From NCBI RefSeq assembly GCF_011761305.1, contig NZ_JAAOZC010000007.1:1-64000 (forward strand): DNA of 64,000 bases. The letters run 5' to 3'. The first letter of the stretch is position 1; each line of letters opens with the position of its first letter. Source of the DNA: Sphingomonas vulcanisoli. GTDB lineage: Bacteria; Pseudomonadota; Alphaproteobacteria; Sphingomonadales; Sphingomonadaceae. This document shows positions 56,929-64,000 of the stretch, piece by piece. The position numbers and the translations under genes were made by a program. The notes below the pieces were generated by a model. The model saw only the letters and a list, made by a program, of their open reading frames with translations, did no database searches and was not told the DNA's origin.

Positions 56929-58197
56929 ATGACCAAACTCAGCGGCGGCGACTCCAAGAGCACGCTCTATTGCTCCTTCTGCGGCAAGAGCCAGCATGAG
57001 GTGCGCAAGCTCATCGCCGGCCCGACCGTGTTCATCTGCGACGAGTGCGTCGAGCTCTGCAACGACATCATCCGCGAAGAGACCAAGGCGACTTTGGTCA
57101 GCCGCAAGGATGGCGGCGTGCCGAGCCCGCAGGAAATCTGCAGCGTGCTCGATGATTATGTCATCGGCCAGATGCGCGCCAAGCGCGTGCTCTCGGTGGC
57201 GGTCCACAACCATTACAAGCGGCTCGCGCACGGCGCGAAGGGCGCCGAGGTTGAGCTCGCCAAATCGAACATCCTGCTCGTCGGCCCCACCGGCTGCGGC
57301 AAGACTTTGCTCGCGCAGACGCTGGCCAAGACCTTCGATGTGCCCTTCACCATGGCCGACGCGACGACGCTGACCGAAGCCGGTTACGTGGGCGAGGATG
57401 TGGAGAACATCATCCTCAAGCTGCTCCAGGCCTCCGACTATAATGTCGAGCGGGCGCAGCGCGGCATCGTCTATATCGACGAGATCGACAAGATCAGCCG
57501 CAAGGCCGACAATCCCTCGATCACGCGCGACGTCTCGGGCGAGGGCGTGCAGCAGGCGTTGCTCAAGCTGATGGAAGGCACCACCGCCTCCGTGCCCCCG
57601 CAGGGCGGCCGCAAGCATCCGCAGCAGGAATTCCTGCAGGTGGACACGACCAACATCCTGTTCATCTGTGGCGGCGCGTTCGCGGGCCTCGAAAAGATCA
57701 TCGGCGATCGCCTGCAGGGCAAGTCGATCGGCTTCGGCGCCTTCGTCGCCGCCCCCGACGAGCGCCGCACCGGCGAGGTGCTGCGCCAGTGCGAGCCCGA
57801 GGATCTGCTCAAGTTCGGCCTGATCCCCGAATTCGTCGGCCGTCTGCCCGTGATCGCCACGCTGGAGGATCTCGACGAGCCGGCTCTGGTCAAGATCCTG
57901 GGCGAGCCCAAGAATGCGCTGGTCAAACAGTATCAGAAGCTGTTCGAGATGGAGGGCGTCAGCCTCAGCTTCACCGACGAGGCGCTGTCCGCGGTCGCCA
58001 AGAAGGCGATCCAGCGCAAGACCGGCGCGCGCGGCCTGCGTTCGATCCTCGAGGGCATGCTGCTCGATACGATGTTCGATCTGCCCTCGATGGATGGCGT
58101 CGACGAGATCGTGATCGACAAGGATGTGGTCGAGGGCCGCAAGGATCCCGTCCGCGTCTTCGCCAAGAAAGCCGAACAAGCGGGCGACGCGGCCTAA
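56929..58197 (+). CDS. clpX: ATP-dependent Clp protease ATP-binding subunit ClpX
   Basis: A 422-residue AAA+ unfoldase. The four-Cys zinc-binding domain ([22 protein letters not shown]), Walker A GPTGCGKT, pore GYVGEDV, Walker [10 protein letters not shown] and the IGF-type ClpP-docking loop region ([10 protein letters not shown]) are all seen. Start ATG 56929 with AGGAAG upstream. It unfolds tagged proteins and feeds ClpP. The protein is complete even though the operon is split. Confidence 0.98.
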   Translation: MTKLSGGDSKSTLYCSFCGKSQHEVRKLIAGPTVFICDECVELCNDIIREETKATLVSRKDGGVPSPQEICSVLDDYVIGQMRAKRVLSVAVHNHYKRLAHGAKGAEVELAKSNILLVGPTGCGKTLLAQTLAKTFDVPFTMADATTLTEAGYVGEDVENIILKLLQASDYNVERAQRGIVYIDEIDKISRKADNPSITRDVSGEGVQQALLKLMEGTTASVPPQGGRKHPQQEFLQVDTTNILFICGGAFAGLEKIIGDRLQGKSIGFGAFVAAPDERRTGEVLRQCEPEDLLKFGLIPEFVGRLPVIATLEDLDEPALVKILGEPKNALVKQYQKLFEMEGVSLSFTDEALSAVAKKAIQRKTGARGLRSILEGMLLDTMFDLPSMDGVDEIVIDKDVVEGRKDPVRVFAKKAEQAGDAA

Positions 58198-58200
58198 AAA

Positions 58201-58320
58201 ATCCTTCCCCTTGGGGGGAGGTGGCGCGCGGAGCGCGTCGGAGGGGTGACTGCACCCTCGATAGCGCGACACCCCTCCGTCATCGCTGACGCGATGCCAC
58301 CTCCCCTTGCAGGGGAGGAT
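58201..58320. repeat. Family A paired palindromic repeat
   Basis: ATCCTTCCCCTTGGGGGGAG on the left and CCACCTCCCCTTGCAGGGGA on the right, with GGCGCGCGGAGCGCGTCGG inside. It lies 4 bp after clpX, in the place of a terminator. Confidence 0.85.
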
Positions 58321-58387
58321 TTGAACGCCGCCAAAGTCACCTTGCTTGGCCGTTGCAGCGTAATGGTGCACCCCTTATAGCCACGCT

Positions 58388-59059
58388 ATGGTTCGCTTTT
58401 CGTTCTGTGGCGTCGAACTGGCGCTTCTCCCCGCGGGCGCGCTGTTCTGGCCCGATCGGCAGGCGCTGCTCGTCGCGGATCTGCATTTCGAAAAGGCCAG
58501 TTTCTATGCCGGCAGCGGCCAGATGCTGCCACCCTATGACAGCATCGCCACGCTGACCGAACTGACCAAGCTCGCCGAAGCGACGGCGGCCCGCGAGATC
58601 TGGTGCCTGGGCGACAGTTTTCACGACAAGGCGGGTTGCGAACGGCTGCCCGCGCAGGCGCAGGCGATGCTCCGCGCGCTGACCGGCGCGACCGACTGGA
58701 CGTGGATCAGCGGCAATCACGATATCGCCGCGCGCGGCATCGCCGATCATTGCGGCGGCCGCGTGCTGGACGAGATCGCAATCGGTGGGCTGCTGCTGCG
58801 CCACGAGGCCGATCCCCGTGATCGCCGTCCCGAACTTTCAGGCCATTATCATCCCAAGCTGCGGCTGCATCTGCGGGGGCGGCAGGTGGCGCGGCGCTGC
58901 TTCATCGCCGGTGGCACCAAGCTCATCCTGCCCGCCTTCGGCACGCTGACCGGCGGCCTGGACGCGCACGATCCCGCGATTCGCAAGGCCGTCGGGCCGC
59001 GTGCGCAGGCTTTGGTCCCTCTGGCCGATCGATTGCTGCGGTTCCCACTCGCGGCCTGA
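58388..59059 (+). CDS. pdeM: Ligase-associated DNA-repair endonuclease PdeM
   Basis: A 223-residue metallophosphoesterase: LLVADLHFEKASFYAGSGQM (D-x-H), CLGDSFHDKAG (GD), ISGNHDIAARG (GNHD) and LSGHYHPKLRL (GHxH). The FEKAS motif after the first metal site is typical of PdeM, the phosphoesterase often encoded with a Lhr-type helicase, a ligase and an exonuclease. None of these is beside it here. No good Shine-Dalgarno is visible because the preceding DNA is a repeat. Confidence 0.88.
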   Translation: MVRFSFCGVELALLPAGALFWPDRQALLVADLHFEKASFYAGSGQMLPPYDSIATLTELTKLAEATAAREIWCLGDSFHDKAGCERLPAQAQAMLRALTGATDWTWISGNHDIAARGIADHCGGRVLDEIAIGGLLLRHEADPRDRRPELSGHYHPKLRLHLRGRQVARRCFIAGGTKLILPAFGTLTGGLDAHDPAIRKAVGPRAQALVPLADRLLRFPLAA

Positions 59060-59179
59060 ATGCGCTGGAGAAATACCACAACGGACATTTAGTGGGAAAT
59101 CAACGAACCAATAAGGTTGCAATTTCTTGGATTATCTGGTAGAGGCACCGTCCGAACACACATCCGGAAGGGTCGGATA

Positions 59180-59845
59180 ATGCAAGGTCTCGCCACAGTT
59201 CCCGGCGTCATCGATCTCGGCACCACCGCCCGGCGCGATGGCTGGACGAACCGGCGCCGCTGCCGCTTCCTGGCGCTGCTCGTCGAGGGGCGGCAGGTGG
59301 CTGCGGCGTGCCGCGCGGTCGGGCTGTCGGTGGCGTCGGCCTATGCGTTGCGGGGCAGGGCGGGCGGCGAGGCCTTCGCCCGCGCCTGGCGCGCCGCCCG
59401 CGCGTTCGCCCGTAATCGCTGCTCCGGCATCGTCACCAGCCGCGCGATCGATGGCGTCAGCGTGACCCGCGTCGGCGCCGATGGCGTGGCGGTAACCCAC
59501 CACCGCCTCGATAACCGCGCCGCACTGGCGCAGCTCCGGCGGCTCGACCGGATGGCGGAGGCGCCTCAATCAATCCTCCCCCGCCAAGGGGGAGGTGGCG
59601 CCGAAGGCGTCGGAGGGGGAGGACGGCGGCGAACTATCCAAGACATTCCTGACCTCCCCCTCCGTCAGGCTGAAGCCTGCCACCTCCCCCTGGCGGGGGA
59701 GGAGTGGGGAAAACCCGTCACAAGCCTCAACTTCTTCAACTTCGGCGATGGCAGGGGATACGAAAACTCCCTCTCCCCTGTGGGGTGTGCGGGCGTTTTT
59801 GTGTTCGTCCGGGGACGAACACTCGCCCGCACAGGTTGGGGTTAG
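59180..59845 (+). CDS. Helix-turn-helix-like protein, 3' end altered by repeat insertion
   Basis: Residues 1-130 look genuine: RRDGWTNRRRCRFLALLVEG, AAACRAVGLSVASAYALRGR and AFARAWRAARAFARNRCSG resemble a phage terminase small-subunit-like or resolvase-like helix-turn-helix seen in sphingomonad hypotheticals. After RMAEAPQS the frame enters a family A repeat (59573) and gives QGGGGAEGVGGGG and other repeat-encoded residues up to a stop at 59845. The original C-terminus has probably been replaced. Confidence 0.55.
   Translation: MQGLATVPGVIDLGTTARRDGWTNRRRCRFLALLVEGRQVAAACRAVGLSVASAYALRGRAGGEAFARAWRAARAFARNRCSGIVTSRAIDGVSVTRVGADGVAVTHHRLDNRAALAQLRRLDRMAEAPQSILPRQGGGGAEGVGGGGRRRTIQDIPDLPLRQAEACHLPLAGEEWGKPVTSLNFFNFGDGRGYENSLSPVGCAGVFVFVRGRTLARTGWG
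59573..59703. repeat. Family A paired palindromic repeat inside an ORF
   Basis: AATCCTCCCCCGCCAAGGGG on the left and CCCCCTGGCGGGGGAGGA on the right, with GGCGCCGAAGGCGTCGG and GTCAGGCTGAAGCCTG inside. It interrupts the gene starting at 59180 without a stop in that frame. Confidence 0.85.
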
Positions 59846-59926
59846 GGGGCGAGGGCGTCAGCCCGAGCTCCCAGCCATCAATGGCGGGTCACCCTCACCC
59901 AACCCTCTCCCTCAAGGGAGAGGGCT
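59767..59926. repeat. Family A' related palindromic repeat (degraded)
   Basis: CTCCCTCTCCCCTGTGGGG and CCTCTCCCTCAAGGGAGAGG bound the unit, with two inverted pairs inside: GTGCGGGCG / CGCCCGCAC and GTTCGTCC / GGACGAAC. The outer arms match imperfectly. It separates the previous gene from the convergent fliA. Confidence 0.7.
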
Positions 59927-59932
59927 TCGCGC

Positions 59933-60664
59933 TCACATCGCGTCGCTCAAATCCCTGCGCAGTTTATCCAGCGCCGCCTTCTTGATCTGGCAGACCCGCG
60001 CCGCGCCGACGTTCAGCACTTGGCCGATCTCATCGAGGTTCATCTCCTCGACGAAATACAGCTGGAGCACCATCGCCTCGCGCTCGGGCAGATCGGCGAT
60101 GCGGGACGCGAGCAACCGTCCCAGTTCCTCGCGCTCCAGCGTCTCGTCGATCCGCTCCTCGACGTCGGCGAACCACAGGCTCTGGTCCGAATAGACCTCG
60201 TCGAGCGATTCCTGGCGCATGCCGGCCGAGCTGTCGGTCACTTCGCGGTATTCGGACGCGCTCAGCCCCATCGCCTGTGCAACCTCGCCCTCCGAAGGCT
60301 CGCGGCCGAGGGTGGCGCGTAAGCCGGCGCTGACCTTGCCGATCTCCTTGCGCTTGGCCATCGCCGATCGGCAGATCGTCGCGTGGCGGCGGAGGTGATC
60401 GATCATGTTGCCGCGGATGCGCAGCGTCGCATAGGTCGCGAAAGCGTGGCCCCGGTCTTCGTAGCTGTTGGCTGCCTCGACCAGCGCGACCATGCCGATC
60501 TGCACCAGATCCTCGATATCGATGGCCGAGGAGACGCGGCCGTGGACGTGCCAGGCGATCTTGCGGACCAGCTGCATATGCGTGCGGGCGAGCGCGGCGG
60601 GATCGGCCCGCGTCGGCTTGCGCCCATAGGTCGCACCCATATCGTAGGCGAGCGCGGCACTCAT
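59933..60664 (-). CDS. fliA: Flagellar sigma factor FliA (sigma-28)
   Basis: A 243-residue sigma-70 family protein: region 2 (RTHMQLVRKIAWHVHGRVSS, IDIEDLVQIGMVALVEAANSYE, FATYATLRIRGNMIDHLRR), region 3 (MGLSASEYREVTDSS) and region 4 (REAMVLQLYFVEEMNLDEIGQVLNVGAARVCQIKKAAL). Lengths and motifs fit FliA. It transcribes late flagellar genes and is held by FlgM, encoded 3 kb upstream. The start overlaps the flhA stop by 4 bp. Confidence 0.95.
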   Translation of the reverse strand: MSAALAYDMGATYGRKPTRADPAALARTHMQLVRKIAWHVHGRVSSAIDIEDLVQIGMVALVEAANSYEDRGHAFATYATLRIRGNMIDHLRRHATICRSAMAKRKEIGKVSAGLRATLGREPSEGEVAQAMGLSASEYREVTDSSAGMRQESLDEVYSDQSLWFADVEERIDETLEREELGRLLASRIADLPEREAMVLQLYFVEEMNLDEIGQVLNVGAARVCQIKKAALDKLRRDLSDAM

Positions 60665-62784
60665 TGCGCCATCTCCAATCGTGGCCGAGCCGATGCCGGC
60701 GCCTCGCCGGACTTGCCGCCGACGATCGCCACCACCTCGACAGCCTTGCCGTCCGGAATCTCCAGGAAGCTCATCACCGGACTATCGGGCAGATGTGGTT
60801 TAAGAAGTCTTGAGAGCGCCCTCCGCGCGATCGGCGATGTCACCAAGGCGAAGCGGCTGGCGGCATTGACCATCGGCGCGGCGGCATCGGAAACGGCGGA
60901 AACGATGCGTTGCGCGAGCGCGGGCTCGAACGGATGCTGCGCATTGGGGCCGACGCGAATCGCCTGGGCGAGCAGGCCTTCGAGCTCGGCATCCAGCGTG
61001 ATCACCGGCAGCGGCATCCGCACCGGCACCACCGTCTGCACGATCAGCGCGCCGATTCGCTGGCGCACCGCCTCGACCAGTGGCACCAGCTCGGTCGTCT
61101 CGCGCGCGGCATCGACGATCGCCTCGGCGATCCGGCGGAAGTCCTTGAGCGGCACACCCTCCACCAGCAGCAGCCGGCTGACCGCGGCGAGTTGGGCGAG
61201 GCTGAGCGGGGCGGGGGTGAGGCCCGCAACGAGCTGCGGCGCATTCTCCTTGAGCGCGTCGAGCAGCTTCTGCATCTCGTCCATGCCGAACAGATCGCTC
61301 GCCGCGTTGGCGACGAGTTGATTGAGATGCGTGGCGATCACCGTCGCGGCATCGACCACGGTATAGCCCGCGACCACCGCCTCGCCGCGCTGGGCGGGAT
61401 TGATCCACACCGCCTCCAGCCCAAAGCTCGGATCGCGGCAGGCGCGGCCTTCGACCGTGGCGGTGAGATCGCCGCTGTCGAGCGCGAGCAGATCCTCCGG
61501 CCAGCACTCATCCTCACCGACGACGACGCCCGCGACGCTGATCCGATAGGCGTTGGGCCCGAGCGCAAGATTGTCGCGGACGCGGACCAGCGGGACGACG
61601 AAGCCGAGTTCGCGGCTCAACTGGCGGCGTATGCCGGTGATCCGCGCCATCAGGGGCGCCCCCTTGCGATCGTCGACCAGGCCGACCAGGCCATAGCCGA
61701 GCTCCAGGCTCAGCGGCGCGCCGTCCGAAACCTCGTCCCATTTGATCGCGCTGGGATTGGCGATGGCGGCCGGCGGGGGCGCGGCGGCGGCGATCGCGGC
61801 AATCTTCTTATTCTTGTTGAGCTTCCAGGCGATCCCGGCCGCGCTGGCGGCGGCGGGGATCATGATCAGGTGCGGCATGCCGGGCAGGAGCCCGAGGAAG
61901 CCGAGAATGCCCGCGACGGGCGTCCAGGCCTTGGCCGAACCGAACTGGCTGGTGATCTGGTTGGAGAGGTCGAGCGGGCTGGACACGCGCGTCACGATCG
62001 CGGCGGCGGCGATCGACAGCAGCAGCGCCGGGATCTGCGCGACCAGCGCGTCGCCGATCGCCAGCTGGATATAGGTGGAGGCGGCATCGCCCACCGCCAT
62101 CTTGTGGCTGACGACGCCGAGCACGAGGCCGCCGAGGATGTTGATCGCCAGGATCAGCACGCCCGCGACGGCATCGCCCTTCACGAATTTGGAGGCACCG
62201 TCCATCGATCCGTAGAAATCGGCTTCGGTGGCGACTTCCTGACGGCGGGCCTTGGCTTCCTCAGGCGTGACGAGGCCGGCGTTGAGATCTGCGTCGATCG
62301 CCATCTGCTTGCCGGGCAAGGCATCGAGGGTGAAGCGTGCGGAGACTTCGGAGACGCGGCCCGCGCCCTTGGTGATCACCACCAGGTTGATGATCATCAG
62401 AATGCCGAACACGAACAGGCCGACGACATAATCGCCGCCGATCAGGAAGTGGCCGAACGCTTCGATCACATGACCCGCCGCTGCGGCGCCGGTGTGGCCA
62501 TTGACCAGCACCACGCGCGTCGAGGCGACGTTGAGGCCGAGGCGCAGCAGGGTCGCGAACAGCAGCACGGTGGGGAAGGCGGAGAAATCGAGCGGCTTGG
62601 CGGCGTTGAGCGCGACCATCAGCACGGCGAGGCTGATCATGATATTGATGATGAAGCCGACATCGAGCAGGAAGCTCGGCACCGGCACGATCATCAGCCC
62701 GACCAGCGCCAAGGTCGCCATCGGCAGGATGGCGCCCTTGATCGATCCCACCCAGAGCTTCCGCTTAATCGCGTCCGTCGCCAT
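60661..62784 (-). CDS. flhA: Flagellar export gate protein FlhA
   Basis: A 707-residue protein from ATG 62784 (MATDAIKRKLWVGSIKGAIL). About eight membrane helices with LLLFATLLRLGLNVASTRVVL and the FHIPEP-type cytoplasmic loop (GAGRVSEVSARFTLDALPGKQMAIDADLNAG), then the large cytoplasmic domain. It is the core of the type III flagellar export gate. The internal start at 62811 is less likely. Coupled to fliA. Confidence 0.97.
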   Translation of the reverse strand: MATDAIKRKLWVGSIKGAILPMATLALVGLMIVPVPSFLLDVGFIINIMISLAVLMVALNAAKPLDFSAFPTVLLFATLLRLGLNVASTRVVLVNGHTGAAAAGHVIEAFGHFLIGGDYVVGLFVFGILMIINLVVITKGAGRVSEVSARFTLDALPGKQMAIDADLNAGLVTPEEAKARRQEVATEADFYGSMDGASKFVKGDAVAGVLILAINILGGLVLGVVSHKMAVGDAASTYIQLAIGDALVAQIPALLLSIAAAAIVTRVSSPLDLSNQITSQFGSAKAWTPVAGILGFLGLLPGMPHLIMIPAAASAAGIAWKLNKNKKIAAIAAAAPPPAAIANPSAIKWDEVSDGAPLSLELGYGLVGLVDDRKGAPLMARITGIRRQLSRELGFVVPLVRVRDNLALGPNAYRISVAGVVVGEDECWPEDLLALDSGDLTATVEGRACRDPSFGLEAVWINPAQRGEAVVAGYTVVDAATVIATHLNQLVANAASDLFGMDEMQKLLDALKENAPQLVAGLTPAPLSLAQLAAVSRLLLVEGVPLKDFRRIAEAIVDAARETTELVPLVEAVRQRIGALIVQTVVPVRMPLPVITLDAELEGLLAQAIRVGPNAQHPFEPALAQRIVSAVSDAAAPMVNAASRFALVTSPIARRALSRLLKPHLPDSPVMSFLEIPDGKAVEVVAIVGGKSGEAPASARPRLEMAQ

Positions 62785-62838
62785 GTTCACCCTCACTGTG
62801 CACGAGGGCAAAGAAGCAAGAGGCGTGCCAGAACTTTT

Positions 62839-63005
62839 TCCCCTCTCCCGCTTCGCGGGAGAGGGAGGGGTCCGCGTTTCGAGCGAAGCGAGAAAGGTGG
62901 GAGGGTGAGGGTCTTCTTCTTCAGCCGAGATCGAAAGGAAGAAAGACCCTCACCTCCCACGCTGCGCGAGCGGGCCCCTCCTCTCCCGCGAAAGCGGGAG
63001 AGGGT
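62839..63005. repeat. Family A' paired palindrome
   Basis: CCCTCTCCCGCTTCGCGGGA and the inverted CTCTCCCGCGAAAGCGGGAG; GGGTCTTCTTCTTCAG and GGAAGAAAGACCC pair inside. Same class as 40269-40405. It lies between flhA and the flgN-like gene within a one-strand flagellar run, so it may be transcribed. Confidence 0.8.
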
Positions 63006-63038
63006 ATTACACCACGATATTGAGGAAGCCCGAAGGCG

Positions 63039-63356
63039 TCAGCTCAGCCGGCCGCTGCGTCCGTAGGCGGGGGCGAGGGGCGCGCCGGTCAGCGTCGCCA
63101 GGCGATCGAGCTTGCGGCGGTTGCGATCGGCGAGGAAGTTGATTCGGCCCTTGGCAGCCTCGGCGAGCTTCACCGCCTGGATCACGCGCTCTCCGACCTC
63201 GACGCGATTGTGCCAGGCGCCAATCGCGGCAAGCTCGATCAGCGCGGCGCGCATTGCGTCGGTAGAGCTTTCGATCTGCGTCACGTCCTGACCATCGAGC
63301 GCGGCGATCAGGGCCTCTTCGCGCGCGATCAGCGTGTCGAGAGCGGCGGCGCTCAT
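63039..63356 (-). CDS. flgN: FlgN-like flagellar chaperone
   Basis: A 105-residue all-helical protein: MSAAALDTLIAREEALIAAL, then RAALIELAAIGAWHNRVEVG and GRINFLADRNRRKLDRLATL. There is no sharp motif, but size, helical heptads and a 4-bp overlap with flgM match flgN, which escorts hook-filament junction proteins to the export gate. Named mainly from context. Confidence 0.6.
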   Translation of the reverse strand: MSAAALDTLIAREEALIAALDGQDVTQIESSTDAMRAALIELAAIGAWHNRVEVGERVIQAVKLAEAAKGRINFLADRNRRKLDRLATLTGAPLAPAYGRSGRLS

Positions 63357-63628
63357 GCCTTGGCCGGAATATCCAGCGCGATCATCTTGGCGGCGATCGC
63401 CTCCGGATCGGCCTTGTAGCTGCCGTTGGCGATGCCTGCCTTGATCTGCGCGACCTTGTCGAGATCGACCGGTGCGCCCGCCGCGGCAAGGCCGCTCGCG
63501 GTCGAAACCGGCGCGGTGTCCGCGTCGTCCGATGCAGCCGGAAGGGTGGCGGCCTTCGGCGCGGGCTTTTCGGTACGGAGCTGGTCGAGAGGGCGGCTGC
63601 CCGTCGCCCCAATGCCCGTGATCATCAT
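63353..63628 (-). CDS. flgM: Anti-sigma-28 factor FlgM
   Basis: About 91 residues from ATG 63628 with GGAAGGA upstream. The C-terminal half VDLDKVAQIKAGIANGSYKA and DPEAIAAKMIALDIPAKA is the FlgM signature (V.RIKAxIAxGxYxVDxxxIAxKM). The N-terminal half is Ala/Pro-rich and disordered. It binds FliA until export through the completed hook. A start one codon later is equally possible. Confidence 0.9.
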   Translation of the reverse strand: MMITGIGATGSRPLDQLRTEKPAPKAATLPAASDDADTAPVSTASGLAAAGAPVDLDKVAQIKAGIANGSYKADPEAIAAKMIALDIPAKA

Positions 63629-63698
63629 GAAATCCTTCCGCATGATACCGCCACCGATCGAACGCCTACTTGTTCGATGATAACGGCAAAACGTCCAA

Positions 63699-64000
63699 TC
63701 AGTTAAATCCCGGTAATCTGACGCGCCCCTGCTCGATCACCTCGGCGAACAGGATCTGGCCCTGAGGCCGCCGTTCACCACCATCGGTCTTCACCCGGAT
63801 GCGAGAGCCCTGCGCGCCGTCTTCCTGCGCGACGGCCCCTACCGAGACGCTGAACCCGCTGGACGTGGCGACGAGATCGACCGGATCGCCCTTGCGGACG
63901 ATCATATCGGCCTTGGGCGCTGCGGCGGATGCGATATTTGGAGCGCCGGCGAAGCGGACCAGCGGCACACGGATCTTCCACCCCACCGCCGGGCAGCGCA
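63699..64000 (-). CDS. flgA: FlgA, P-ring assembly chaperone (5' part outside the window)
   Basis: The C-terminal 100 or so residues: RCPAVGWKIRVPLVRFAGAP, DMIVRKGDPVDLVATSSGFS and SRIRVKTDGGERRPQGQILF, the SAF-like domain of FlgA. The frame stays open to the window end, so the start lies beyond 64000. FlgA helps the P ring form in the periplasm. It is the first flagellar gene of the visible run (flgA, flgM, flgN-like, flhA, fliA). Confidence 0.85.
   Translation of the reverse strand, partial: RCPAVGWKIRVPLVRFAGAPNIASAAAPKADMIVRKGDPVDLVATSSGFSVSVGAVAQEDGAQGSRIRVKTDGGERRPQGQILFAEVIEQGRVRLPGFN

Noticed and set aside
92-63005. CRISPR array
   Set aside because: The repeats are scattered singly between genes with no regular spacers and there are no cas genes.
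60910-63066. A 718-codon plus-strand open frame opposite flhA
   Set aside because: FlhA is unmistakable on the minus strand; the plus reading is Asp/Arg/His-rich low-quality sequence.

Overview
The window reads as a high-GC chromosome of a sphingomonad (Alphaproteobacteria, Sphingomonadales). Supporting signs are two proteins with the PEPxxWA-CTERM sorting signal, a GapR (DUF2312) nucleoid protein, a lateral set of flagellar genes ending in a FliA-type sigma factor, a bacteriophytochrome kinase with a HisKA_2-type H box, and a YghO/bacterial-ceramide-synthase-like acyltransferase that fits the sphingolipid envelope of this group. Almost all DNA is coding and most of it is housekeeping; the unusual material lies in the intergenic spaces, which are filled with several families of palindromic repeats.

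Layout. 0-2.5 kb: the tail of an IS5-type transposase, then two glycosyltransferases. 2.5-5 kb: GFA protein, ybaB, dnaX. 5-7.4 kb: beta-lactamase-fold lipoprotein, a vapBC-type toxin-antitoxin pair, and a MITE-like element whose ends match the IS end at the left edge. 7.4-9.9 kb: class I fumarase and a TonB-like membrane protein. 9.9-13.4 kb: transglutaminase-like / alpha-E / circularly permuted ATP-grasp cluster. 13.5-15.7 kb: bacteriophytochrome. 15.7-21.3 kb: a tightly overlapping MarR - outer-membrane factor - HlyD - DHA2 efflux operon ending in a ROK sugar kinase. 21.4-24.4 kb: a bacterial GH47 alpha-mannosidase and an amino-acid permease. 24.4-27.3 kb: katG and an organic hydroperoxide reductase. 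27.4-29.6 kb: rpsF-rpsR-rplI and a sirtuin. 29.6-31.2 kb: two PEPxxWA-CTERM proteins. 31.3-35.6 kb: aminopeptidase N and PhoD-type phosphatase.

35.8-39.8 kb holds two divergent pairs: a CDP-alcohol phosphatidyltransferase with a nucleotidyltransferase, and a fatty-acid/sterol-type hydroxylase with a YghO/bCerS-like N-acyltransferase. Taken together they look like a lipid head-group and ceramide-modification locus. 40-46 kb: small proteins, polA, a flippase, cyclophilin, gapR and a candidate structured RNA with its own terminator. 46-49.5 kb: yebC and ruvC, separated by a 498-bp inverted-repeat cassette that carries a DUF559 nuclease gene, then tRNA-Leu(UAG). 49.5-58.2 kb: trigger factor, a three-gene polyprenyl-glycan-like operon, and clpP and clpX split by an opposed glycosyltransferase. 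58.4-64 kb: pdeM, a helix-turn-helix-like protein extended by a repeat, and the minus-strand flagellar run flgA (cut by the window end) - flgM - flgN-like - flhA - fliA.

The strongest candidates for something undescribed are (1) the DUF559 cassette bounded by REP-like palindromes, with a 64-bp cruciform element nested in its left arm; (2) the putative sphingolipid locus at 36-39.8 kb; (3) the transglutaminase-like protein that has lost its catalytic cysteine in a locus without Anbu; and (4) the structured intergenic region after gapR. All functional names come from reading motifs by eye; no database search was run.
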